Source: Frigoribacterium endophyticum (GTDB lineage Bacteria; Actinomycetota; Actinomycetes; Actinomycetales; Microbacteriaceae). Taken from it: DNA of 64,000 nt. The position numbers and the translations under genes were made by a program. The stretch covers positions 431,510-495,509 of the forward strand of contig NZ_JAAOYV010000002.1 of the NCBI RefSeq assembly GCF_011759585.1, in the 5' to 3' direction. Under the pieces are notes generated by a model. It did not search any database, was not told where the DNA came from, and worked only from the letters and a program-made list of their open reading frames with translations. This document shows, piece by piece, positions 44,190 to 51,784 of the stretch (position 1 is the first letter of the stretch; every line of letters starts with the position of its first letter).

Positions 44190-44780
44190 TCACGGCGTGG
44201 AGGCGAGCTGCGGCGACCGGGCCACGAGATCGTCGACGACGCGGGTGGCCGCGGTCGTGAGCAGGCGCACCTCCGCCGTGACGAGGGCGTCGTGCTGGAG
44301 GCCTCGGAGGGCGTCGACGGCGACCCGCGCCTCCGGCACGGCCACCGCCTCCGGCACGCCCTGCGCCACCAGCCAGCGCGCGACGAAGTCGTGCCAGCGG
44401 GCAGCCTCGCCCCGGGCCGGGCCCTGCTCGCCGGCGACGACCTCGAGCAGGGCCGCCTCGGTCTCGAGGCGCAGCAGGTCACGGCCGCGCTCGCTGGTCG
44501 AGTCGGCCCAGGCGTCGAGCAGGTGCGACCGGAGCGCGCGGCCGTCGAAGGTGGTCGGGTCGACCGCCAGCGCGGCGTCGTGCCGCGCGACGACCCCGCG
44601 CACGATCTCGGCGACCAGCTCGGCGCGGTTGCCGAAGTGGTAGACGAAGACGTACGTGCTCACCCCGAGCGCGTCGGCGAGGGTGCGGAACGACACCGTG
44701 GCGATCGACCGGCTGCGGAGGTGCTCGATGATCTGCGCGAGCAGCTCGGGCTTGCGGGTCGGGTCGGGTCTGCGAGGCAC
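44190..44780 (-). CDS. TetR-family transcriptional regulator
   Basis: 196 aa. N-terminal helix-turn-helix (IATVSFRTLADALGVSTYVFVYHFGNRAELVAEI, residues about 22-56), then a helical ligand-binding domain. Ligand and targets unknown. GTG start preceded by AGGGGCTCCC; the open frame continues far upstream but without coding character. A TATCGT -10 lies about 63 nt upstream. TGACATGTCA-like sites near 43968, 44952 and 44974 are good operator candidates, flanking the gene. Confidence 0.87.
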   Translation of the reverse strand: MPRRPDPTRKPELLAQIIEHLRSRSIATVSFRTLADALGVSTYVFVYHFGNRAELVAEIVRGVVARHDAALAVDPTTFDGRALRSHLLDAWADSTSERGRDLLRLETEAALLEVVAGEQGPARGEAARWHDFVARWLVAQGVPEAVAVPEARVAVDALRGLQHDALVTAEVRLLTTAATRVVDDLVARSPQLASTP

Positions 44781-44951
44781 GGGAGCCCCTCCTCTGCGAG
44801 GGCGAGCAGCCCGGCCCTGCGCCGGGACGTCGGCCCGGTCGCACGATAACAGACGGTCGGCCCGCCGCCCCGGCCCCCGGACGACAGCGCCGGGCGGGGT
44901 CGACGGGCTCCGCGGAACGGGCCCGACGACCCCGATCGACACCCGGCCCGA

Positions 44952-45002
44952 TGACACTTCAGAGTTCCGTCTTTGACATGTCAGCACTCCACCCGGTACA
45001 TT
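44952..45002 (+). promoter_or_regulatory. Plus-strand promoter with paired TetR-type operator candidates
   Basis: TTGACA (44973-44978), 18-bp spacer, TACATT (44997-45002). The palindrome TGACATGTCA (44974-44983) overlaps the -35, and the near-copy TGACACTTCA (44952-44961) lies 22 bp upstream, two helical turns. Binding over the -35 would repress. Confidence 0.5.
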
Positions 45003-45009
45003 CGACGCA

Positions 45010-45453
45010 GTGCCGCACGACGCGTCGCGGGTGATCCCCCTCGACGCAGTGCGGTGCCGACGTGCCCCTCGCCCGCGCAGCTGGTCCTCGACCGCCGTGC
45101 GGCCGGGCACGTGGGGGCGCCCGCCGTTCGGGTCGGTCGGGTGCCCTGTGCCGGGGTGTCCGCCGTTCGGGTCGGTCGGACCCCCGGCCCTCTCCCCTGT
45201 CTTCTCGCCCCGTGCCCTGTCCGTCCACGACGGCGACCTCGTGGCGGGGCCCCGTCCGCGGCCGGCCGGGTGCCCTACGGCCGCGGGGCCTCGCCCGACC
45301 GCAGCTGCTGCTCCCGCTCGCGGACGGCTCGACGGAGCGCCCGCTCGGCGTCCAGCCCCTCCGCGGTCGCCGCGTCGACGCGGGCGAGGAGCTCCCGCCC
45401 CCACGAGAGCTCGACGTCGGGCGCGCCGTCGACGGGGGCGGCGGGCGGCGTGA
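45010..45453 (+). CDS. Possible small leaderless reading frame (uncertain)
   Basis: 147 codons from a GTG placed 7 nt after TACATT, the same geometry as other leaderless genes here. It encodes a Pro/Arg-rich sequence with two copies of PPFGSVG from the 20-bp direct repeat. The C-terminal half overlaps mazG on the opposite strand, and its composition resembles shadow frames. It has no recognised domain. It may be non-coding, with only the promoter being real. Confidence 0.25.
   Translation: MPHDASRVIPLDAVRCRRAPRPRSWSSTAVRPGTWGRPPFGSVGCPVPGCPPFGSVGPPALSPVFSPRALSVHDGDLVAGPRPRPAGCPTAAGPRPTAAAAPARGRLDGAPARRPAPPRSPRRRGRGAPAPTRARRRARRRRGRRAA
45121..45179. repeat. 20-bp direct repeat between the tetR and mazG genes
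   Basis: Two identical copies (45121-45140, 45160-45179), 39 bp apart start to start, each reading CCGCCGTTCGGGTCGGTCGG. Confidence 0.8.
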
Positions 45454-45952
45454 CCTGACCGGCCGACCGGCGCCGCGACTCCACCTTCTGTGCCCTCGCC
45501 AGGGCGGGCAGGCCGAGGGGCACGCCGTCGTAGGCGCTGCGGCGGTCGGCTTTCTCCCGGGCCTTGGCGGCGGACCAGAGCCGGACGATGTCGTCGACGT
45601 CGGCGGCCTCGTCGCCGGCGAAGACGTGGGGGTGCCGACGCACGGTCTTCGCAGCGACGTCGCGGACGACGTCGGCCAGGTCGAAGCCCTCCCCCGGCGC
45701 CCTCGCCGCGATCGCAGCGTGGAGCACGACCTGGTACAGCACGTCGCCGAGCTCTTCGCGGCGGTCGGCCGGGGTGCCCGACTCGATGGCCTCGACGAGC
45801 TCCGACGACTCCTCGACCAGGTAGGTGACGAGGCTGTCGGGGGTCTGGGCGCGGTTCCACTCGCAGCCGCCCTCGTCGGCCAGCAGCGCCTCGACCACGC
45901 GGACGAGAGCCGCGAGCTCGGCGCCCGCGCGGCCGTCGACGCCGTCCGTCAC
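45275..45952 (-). CDS. mazG: MazG nucleoside triphosphate pyrophosphohydrolase
   Basis: 225 aa. MazG helical core with CEWNRAQTPDSL, EESSELVEAIESG and DRREELGDVLYQVVLHA (metal-binding EExxE and ExxD), then VRRHPHVFAGDEAADVDD. It hydrolyses aberrant dNTPs and lowers (p)ppGpp in some bacteria. Follows mfd by 7 bp on the same strand. ATG at the tail of mfd; the C-terminal 60 residues are variable. Confidence 0.92.
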   Translation of the reverse strand: MTDGVDGRAGAELAALVRVVEALLADEGGCEWNRAQTPDSLVTYLVEESSELVEAIESGTPADRREELGDVLYQVVLHAAIAARAPGEGFDLADVVRDVAAKTVRRHPHVFAGDEAADVDDIVRLWSAAKAREKADRRSAYDGVPLGLPALARAQKVESRRRSAGQVTPPAAPVDGAPDVELSWGRELLARVDAATAEGLDAERALRRAVREREQQLRSGEAPRP

Positions 45953-45959
45953 GGTCGGC

Positions 45960-48900
45960 TCAGCTCGCCGCGGCGGAGCTGTCGGCGGACGGGCGCGGCG
46001 CCTCGGCGCCGTAGATCGACGACATGAGCTGCTCGACCCAGGTGATCAGCTCGCCGTCGGGCAGGGCCTCGCCGTGCTTCCGCGGCAGGGGGACGCTCAC
46101 CGAGCGCGTCTGGCCGAACCAGCGCGAGCCCGGGTACATGCGCTGCAGGCGCACCTGCATGCTGTCGGGCAGGTCGAGGCCGGCGACCCGGAGGTTGCTG
46201 CCCATGACCACGACCTCGCTGAGCCCCGCCTTCTGGGCGGCACGGCGGAGGCGCGACACCTCGATGAGCGCGAGCACGGACGCGGGCGGGGCCCCGTAGC
46301 GGTCGGCGAGCTCCTCGAGGACGGCGTCGATCTGCTCGTCGGTCGAGGTGGGCGAGCTGGCGGTCGAGAGCTTCTGATACGCCTCGAGGCGGAGGCGCTC
46401 GCTCTCGACGTACTCCTCGGGGATGTGGGCGTCGACGGGCAGCTCGAGCCGCAGCTCGGTCTGGCCCTCGGCGACCTCGCCGCGGAAGGCGCCGACGGCC
46501 TCGCCGATCATGCGGAGGTAGAGGTCGAAGCCGACGCCGGCGATGTGCCCGGACTGCTCGCCGCCGAGCAGGTTGCCCGCCCCGCGGATCTCGAGGTCTT
46601 TCAGGGCCACCTGCATGCCCGCGCCGAGCTCGTTGTTCGCCGCGATGGTCTCGAGGCGGTCCTGGGCGGTCTCGCTGAGCGGCTTCTCGGCGTCGTAGAG
46701 GAAGTACGCGTAGCCGCGCTCGCGGCCCCGGCCGACGCGGCCGCGCAGCTGGTGCAGCTGGCTGAGGCCGTACTTGTCGGCCCGGTCGATGATGAGCGTG
46801 TTCGCGTTGGCGATGTCCAGCCCGGTCTCGATGATGGTGGTCGAGACGAGCACGTCGAACTTGCGCTCCCAGAAGTCGACCATGACCTGCTCGAGCGTCG
46901 ACTCGGCCATCTGCCCGTGCGCCACGGCGACCCGCGCCTCCGGCACGAGCTCGGCGATCTGCGCGGCGACGCGGTTGATGCTCGAGACGCGGTTGTGGAC
47001 GTAGAAGACCTGGCCCTCGCGGAGGAGCTCGCGGCGGATGGCCGCGGCCTTCTGGCGCTCGCTCTCGGGGCCGACGAAGGTGAGGATGGGGTGGCGGTCC
47101 TCCGGCGGGGTCGCCAGGGTCGACATCTCACGGATGCCGGTGACGGCCATCTCGAGCGACCGCGGGATCGGCGTCGCCGACATCGCGAGGATGTCGACGT
47201 TCGTCTTGAGCTTCTTCAGCGCGTCCTTGTGCTCGACGCCGAACCGCTGCTCCTCGTCGATGATGACGAGCCCCACGTCTTTGTAGACGATGCTCTCGCT
47301 GAGGAGGCGGTGGGTGCCGATGACCATGTCGACGGTGCCGTCGCCGAGGCCCGCGATCGTCTCGCGGCTCTCCTTCGCCGACTGGAAGCGGCTGAGGCTG
47401 CGCAGGTGCACGGGGAAGCCGGCGAACCGGTCGGCGAAGGTGTCGAAGTGCTGCTTGACGAGCAGCGTCGTCGGCACGAGCATGACGACCTGCTTGCCGT
47501 CCTGGATCGCCTTGAAGGCGGCGCGCACGGCGACCTCGGTCTTGCCGTAGCCGACGTCGCCGGAGAGCAGGCGGTCCATCGGGATGGGCCGCTCCATGTC
47601 GGCCTTGATCTCGTCGATGGTCGTCAGCTGGTCGGGCGTCTCGGCGAAGGGGAAGGCCTCCTCCAGCTCGCGCTGCCACGGGGTGTCGGGCGGGAACGCG
47701 TGGCCCTTCGACGCCATGCGCGCCGAGTAGAGCTTCACGAGCTCGACCGCGATGTCGCGGACGGCGCGACGGGCCTTGCTCTTGGCGCTGGCCCAGTCGC
47801 TGCCGCCCATCTTGCTGAGCGTGGGGGCCTCGCCGCCGACGTAGCGGCTGAGCAGGTCGAGCTGGTCGGTGGGCACGTAGAGCTTGTCGCCCGGGTAGCC
47901 GCGCTTCGACGGCGCGTACTCGAGCACGAGGTACTCGCGGCTGTTCTTCACGGCGTTCTTGCCGCCGGTGCTGACCTGGCGGCTGGTGAGCTCGAGGAAC
48001 TTGCCGATGCCGTGCGTCTGGTGCACGACGACGTCGCCGGGCTTGAGCTGCAGCGGGTCGACGACGGCCTTGCGGCGGCTGGCGAGCTTCTTCACCTGCC
48101 GGGAGTCGTAGTTCGCCGAGCGGCCGTAGAAGTCGCTCTCGCCGAGCACGGCGACCTTGGCCTCGGCCAGCTCGAAGCCGGCCTCGACCCCGCCGGCGAC
48201 GAGCAGGGCGACGCCCGGCTCGAGCTCGTCGGGCAGGTCGTCGAGCAGGCGAGCGGCCACGGCGCGCTCGCCGAGCACGTCGCGGGCCCGCTCGACGAGG
48301 CCGACGCCCCGCGAGGTCACCACGACGCTCCACCCGTCGCGGAGGCGCTGCACCACGTGGTCGACGGCGCCCTCGGCGTGGCCGCTGAAGCTCGGCACGC
48401 TCTCGGCCTCGACGCGCACGTAGTCGCCGGCCGACGCGGCGGCGTCCTCGTCGCTGAGCACCTCGCCGGTGTCGAACGAGCTCATCGTGAACCAGGTGCG
48501 GTCGCCCGCCGACTCGCGGAGCTGGCGCAGGGTGATGAAGTCGCCCGCGTCGAGGTCGATGGGCGCCTCGGCGCCGGCGGTCGCGGCGTTCCACGCCGCG
48601 GAGAGGAACTCGCGGTTCGTCTCGGCGAGGCTCTGGGCACGGGAGTTCACGCGCTCGGGCGAGAGCACGGCGACGGAGGCGCCCGCCGGCAGGTAGTGAG
48701 TGAGCGGCACGAGGCCGTGGACGAGGGCGGGCGCGAGGGACTCCATGCCCTCGACGGGGATGCCCTCGGAGATCTTGGCGAGCATCTGCGCGAGGCTCGG
48801 GAACTCGTGCTGCATCTCGCGCGCGCGCTGCCGCACGTCGTCGGTGAGCAGCATCTCGCGGCTCGGCGGCAGCTCGACGCCGGCCACGTCGCCGTCGAGG

Positions 48901-49574
48901 CTGCGCTGGTCGGCGACCGAGAAGCGGCGGATCTGGTCGACCTCGTCGCCGAAGAAGTCGACGCGGACGGGGTGCTCGGCCGTGGGCGGGAAGACGTCGA
49001 GGATGCCGCCGCGGACCGCGAACTCGCCGCGACGGGTGACCATGTCGACCCGTGCGTAGGCGAGACCGACGAGGGACTGCGAGATGGCGGTGAGGTCGTG
49101 CCCGCGGGAGCCCACGGTCAGCTCGACCTGGTCGATGTCGGCGAGGTTGTCGGCCAGGGGCTGCAGGGCGGCGCGGACGCCGGCCACGACGACGATCGGG
49201 CGCACGGCGTCGGGTGCCTGGTCGGCCTCGGCCGACCAGGCGGCGAGGCGCCGGAGCGCGTGGATGCGCTTGCCGACGGTCTCGGCGCCGGGGCTGAGGC
49301 GCTCGTGCGGCAGGGTCTCCCACGCGGGGAACTCGATGACCTCGGCGTCGGGCAGGTAGCTCGCGAGCGAGCCGCGCACGGCCTCCGACTCGCGGCCCGT
49401 CGCCGTGACGACCAGCATCGCCTGAGGACCCTCGCGGCGGGCCAGGAGGCCGGCGACGAGGGGGACGCGCAGACCGTCGACCAGGCTGTAGTCGGTGCTG
49501 CGACCGGCCCGGTCGAGGGCAACGGAGAACGTGGAGGCGCGCGACAGCGCCGAGATCAAGCCCGCGAGTATCAC
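45960..49574 (-). CDS. mfd: Transcription-repair coupling factor
   Basis: 1204 aa, full length. UvrB-homology region with FPAWETLPHERLSP, an RNA polymerase-interacting domain with VHQTHGIGKFLELTSRQ, then a RecG-type translocase with Walker A GDVGYGKTEVA and Walker B DEEQRFG, and the C-terminal TRCF domain. Mfd removes stalled RNA polymerase and recruits UvrA. GTG start (VILAGLISALS) with TAGCCT 6 nt before, so leaderless. Transcription probably continues into mazG. Confidence 0.97.
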   Translation of the reverse strand: MILAGLISALSRASTFSVALDRAGRSTDYSLVDGLRVPLVAGLLARREGPQAMLVVTATGRESEAVRGSLASYLPDAEVIEFPAWETLPHERLSPGAETVGKRIHALRRLAAWSAEADQAPDAVRPIVVVAGVRAALQPLADNLADIDQVELTVGSRGHDLTAISQSLVGLAYARVDMVTRRGEFAVRGGILDVFPPTAEHPVRVDFFGDEVDQIRRFSVADQRSLDGDVAGVELPPSREMLLTDDVRQRAREMQHEFPSLAQMLAKISEGIPVEGMESLAPALVHGLVPLTHYLPAGASVAVLSPERVNSRAQSLAETNREFLSAAWNAATAGAEAPIDLDAGDFITLRQLRESAGDRTWFTMSSFDTGEVLSDEDAAASAGDYVRVEAESVPSFSGHAEGAVDHVVQRLRDGWSVVVTSRGVGLVERARDVLGERAVAARLLDDLPDELEPGVALLVAGGVEAGFELAEAKVAVLGESDFYGRSANYDSRQVKKLASRRKAVVDPLQLKPGDVVVHQTHGIGKFLELTSRQVSTGGKNAVKNSREYLVLEYAPSKRGYPGDKLYVPTDQLDLLSRYVGGEAPTLSKMGGSDWASAKSKARRAVRDIAVELVKLYSARMASKGHAFPPDTPWQRELEEAFPFAETPDQLTTIDEIKADMERPIPMDRLLSGDVGYGKTEVAVRAAFKAIQDGKQVVMLVPTTLLVKQHFDTFADRFAGFPVHLRSLSRFQSAKESRETIAGLGDGTVDMVIGTHRLLSESIVYKDVGLVIIDEEQRFGVEHKDALKKLKTNVDILAMSATPIPRSLEMAVTGIREMSTLATPPEDRHPILTFVGPESERQKAAAIRRELLREGQVFYVHNRVSSINRVAAQIAELVPEARVAVAHGQMAESTLEQVMVDFWERKFDVLVSTTIIETGLDIANANTLIIDRADKYGLSQLHQLRGRVGRGRERGYAYFLYDAEKPLSETAQDRLETIAANNELGAGMQVALKDLEIRGAGNLLGGEQSGHIAGVGFDLYLRMIGEAVGAFRGEVAEGQTELRLELPVDAHIPEEYVESERLRLEAYQKLSTASSPTSTDEQIDAVLEELADRYGAPPASVLALIEVSRLRRAAQKAGLSEVVVMGSNLRVAGLDLPDSMQVRLQRMYPGSRWFGQTRSVSVPLPRKHGEALPDGELITWVEQLMSSIYGAEAPRPSADSSAAAS

Positions 49575-49580
49575 CCGGCA

Positions 49581-49586
49581 AGGCTA
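49581..49586 (-). promoter_or_regulatory. -10 element of mfd, leaderless arrangement
   Basis: TAGCCT on the minus strand, 6 nt before the GTG. Confidence 0.5.
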
Positions 49587-49663
49587 CTCGGCACGACCGA
49601 CAGACAGCCCGCGGGTTCGCTGAGGGCTCAGCCCCGGACCGACCACCCGGGCTAGGGAGGGAG

Positions 49664-50248
49664 CTAGCTCTTCGCGGTGTGGAACTTGAGCTGTGCCGCC
49701 GTGAGCCCGTCAGCCGCGATCATCTCGACGGCGTCGGCGGCGTCGGCCACGAGGATCGGCAGGGTCTGCCGCTCGGTGGGCGTGAAGTCGCGCAGCACGA
49801 AGTCGGCGGCCGGCTGGCGGCCCGGGGGGCGGCCGATGCCGACCCTGACCCGGAGGAACTCGTTCGAGCCCGTCGCCGCGATGATGTCGCGCAGGCCGTT
49901 GTGACCGCCGTGGCCGCCGCCCTGCTTGATCTTGAGGGTGTCGAAGTCGATGTCGAGCTCGTCGTGCACGACGATCAGCCGCGACACGTCGAGGTCGTAG
50001 TACTTGAGGAGGGCCGCGACGGGGCCGCCCGAGAGGTTCATGAAGCTGCCGGGCGCCGCGAGCACGAAGCGGGGGCCGCCCGGTGCCGGGCGGCCCTCCG
50101 CGACGAGCGAGTTCGTCCTGTGCTTCTTGAACCCGGCCGACAGGCGGTGGGCCAGCTCGGCCAGCACCATCTGCCCGACGTTGTGCCTGTTGCCGGCGTA
50201 GCCGGGCCCGGGGTTGCCGAGCCCGACCACGAGCCACTGGTCGCTCAG
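49664..50248 (-). CDS. pth: Peptidyl-tRNA hydrolase
   Basis: 194 aa from a CTG start. GLGNPGPGYAGNRHNVGQ (with the catalytic His), FMNLSGGPV and VHDELDIDFDTLKIKQGGGHGGHNGLRD are Pth signatures. It releases peptidyl-tRNA from aborted translation. The expected N-terminus SDQWLVVGLGNPG is read only from the CTG, which has GGAGG five bases upstream; the next in-frame GTG is 23 nt from that site and would drop six residues. Lies 51 nt after rplY, on one transcript. Confidence 0.92.
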   Translation of the reverse strand: MSDQWLVVGLGNPGPGYAGNRHNVGQMVLAELAHRLSAGFKKHRTNSLVAEGRPAPGGPRFVLAAPGSFMNLSGGPVAALLKYYDLDVSRLIVVHDELDIDFDTLKIKQGGGHGGHNGLRDIIAATGSNEFLRVRVGIGRPPGRQPAADFVLRDFTPTERQTLPILVADAADAVEMIAADGLTAAQLKFHTAKS

Positions 50249-50299
50249 GGGGTCCTCCTCAGTGATGCAGCGGCGGGGCGTCAGACGGTGGTGCGGGTG

Positions 50300-50935
50300 C
50301 TACTCGGAGCGCTCTTCGTCCTCGATCGAGGGCACGTCGCCCTCGGCCTCGGCGGCCTCGCCCGACTCGTCGTCGACGGCGTCGGTGGTGAGGTCGAGCT
50401 GGGGCACGGAGACGCTGGTGACGAGCACCTCGGGGTCGGTGACGAGCACGGCGCCCTGGGGCAGGGTGACGTCGGAGGCGTGGATCTGCGCGCCCTCCTC
50501 GAGGCCCTCGATCGAGACGACGACCGACTGCGGGATGTCGGTGGCCGACACCTCGAGCGAGATGACGTTGAGCTCGACGACGTGGATCGTGCCGGGAGCC
50601 GACTCGCCCTCGATGTGCACCGGCACGTCGACGGAGACCTTCTCGCCCTGGCGGACGACGATGAGGTCGATGTGCTCGATGATCTGCTTCACCGGGTCGC
50701 GCTGGATGTCCTTGACGAGGGCGAGCTGCTTCGTGCCCTCGATGTCGAGCGTGATGAGCGCGTTCGAGCGACGCGTGATGAGCATCGTCTCGTGGCCGGG
50801 GAGGGTGACGTGCTGGGGGTCGGTGCCGTGGCCGTAGATGACCGCGGGGATCGCGTCGGAGGCGCGGATCTTGCGGGCCGCTCCCTTGCCGAAGCTGGTG
50901 CGCAGGGTGGCGGACAGGGTGTTGTCGTCGGACAT
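50300..50935 (-). CDS. rplY: 50S ribosomal protein L25 (CTC family)
   Basis: 211 aa. N-terminal L25 5S-rRNA-binding domain (LRTSFGKGAARKIRASDAIPAVIYGHGTDP) plus the longer C-terminal TL5/CTC domain, so the large form. Acidic C-terminus. ATG with CGGAGACCACC upstream. Next to pth, as in many actinobacteria. An AGGCCC/GGGCCT hairpin sits in the leader near 50958-50973. Confidence 0.95.
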   Translation of the reverse strand: MSDDNTLSATLRTSFGKGAARKIRASDAIPAVIYGHGTDPQHVTLPGHETMLITRRSNALITLDIEGTKQLALVKDIQRDPVKQIIEHIDLIVVRQGEKVSVDVPVHIEGESAPGTIHVVELNVISLEVSATDIPQSVVVSIEGLEEGAQIHASDVTLPQGAVLVTDPEVLVTSVSVPQLDLTTDAVDDESGEAAEAEGDVPSIEDEERSE

Positions 50936-51125
50936 GGTGGTCTCCGTTTCTGCAGGCCCTCGGGCCTGGGGGTGTGTGGTCGGTGTCAACTCGAACGCGC
51001 GTCGCGTGAGGAGGGACCCACAGCCGTGGAGCGACCACCCAGAGGGCGGTCTCGGGACTGAGTGCCTGCCTACCTCGTCGATCACGGATGCCGGGGCATC
51101 CCTCGCCGAAGTTCAGCTGCCCAGG

Positions 51126-51647
51126 TTACACGCGGCCCGGGCGTGTCGCCAACCGGTCGAGGACCTCGGCCACGATCTCGTCGGGGCCGGCCTGCACGTC
51201 GACGCTGGTGCCGGGCTCGTCGTCGGCGAGCGGCTCGAGCGCGGCGAACTGCGACTTCATCAGCCCGGGCGGCATGAAGTGGCCCTTCCGGGCCTTCTGG
51301 CGCTCCGCCACGAGCTCGCGGACCCCGGTGAGGTGGACGAAGCGGAGGCGGTCGTCGCCCGAGCGGAGGACGTCGCGGTACGAGCGCTTCAGCGCCGAGC
51401 ACGCGACCACCACGCCGTCGTCGCCGGCCTCGCGGATGCGCCGGGCGACGATCTCGAGCCAGGGCCGACGGTCGTCGTCGTCGAGCGGGTGACCGGCCGA
51501 CATCTTGTCGCGGTTGGCCTTCGGGTGCAGGTCGTCGGCGTCGACGAACGGCACGCCGGCGCGCTCGGCGAGCAGCTCGCCGACGGTCGACTTGCCCGAC
51601 CCGCTCACGCCCATCACGACGACGGGGGGCAGGGTGGTGGTGGTCAT
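51126..51647 (-). CDS. gntK: Gluconokinase
   Basis: 173 aa. P-loop GVSGSGKST, DADDLHPKANRDKMSAGHPLDDDDRRPWL and CSALKRSYRDVLR are the GntK signatures. It phosphorylates gluconate to 6-phosphogluconate, the substrate of the Gnd enzyme encoded divergently next to it. ATG with GGAAGGACACCGC upstream. The pair forms a compact gluconate-use module; no gluconate permease is in the window. Confidence 0.95.
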   Translation of the reverse strand: MTTTTLPPVVVMGVSGSGKSTVGELLAERAGVPFVDADDLHPKANRDKMSAGHPLDDDDRRPWLEIVARRIREAGDDGVVVACSALKRSYRDVLRSGDDRLRFVHLTGVRELVAERQKARKGHFMPPGLMKSQFAALEPLADDEPGTSVDVQAGPDEIVAEVLDRLATRPGRV

Positions 51648-51718
51648 GCGGTGTCCTTCCGAGGCGGGCGGGTCCCGACCAGCGTAGGCGCGCCTCCCCC
51701 CGTCCGCCGGGGGTGCCC

Positions 51719-51731
51719 GACAGTCCCTGTC
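51719..51731. promoter_or_regulatory. Inverted repeat in the gntK-gnd divergent region
   Basis: GACAG-TCC-CTGTC lies between the divergent genes, next to TTGACA on the minus strand. A shared operator for gluconate genes is plausible. Confidence 0.35.
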
Positions 51732-51784
51732 AAGCGGTCGGCGGCGAGGCATAGTCTGCGGTCCACCGACCTTGAGGAGGCACC

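Larger units (their letters stand above)
44781..45274. other. Regulatory region between the tetR and mazG genes
   Basis: About 490 bp. It contains the probable tetR -10 (TATCGT on the minus strand, 44843-44848), a strong plus-strand promoter with two palindromic sites (44952-45002), a possible leaderless small frame starting at 45010, and a 20-bp direct repeat (45121-45140 and 45160-45179). No other gene is evident. Confidence 0.5.

Noticed and set aside
45121-45179. Start of a CRISPR array
   Set aside because: Only two copies of a 20-bp repeat with 19 bp between and no cas genes.
45825-49655. 1276-codon plus-strand frame opposite mfd
   Set aside because: Shadow of mfd; composition is Ala/Asp/Val/Gly-rich with no recognisable motif.
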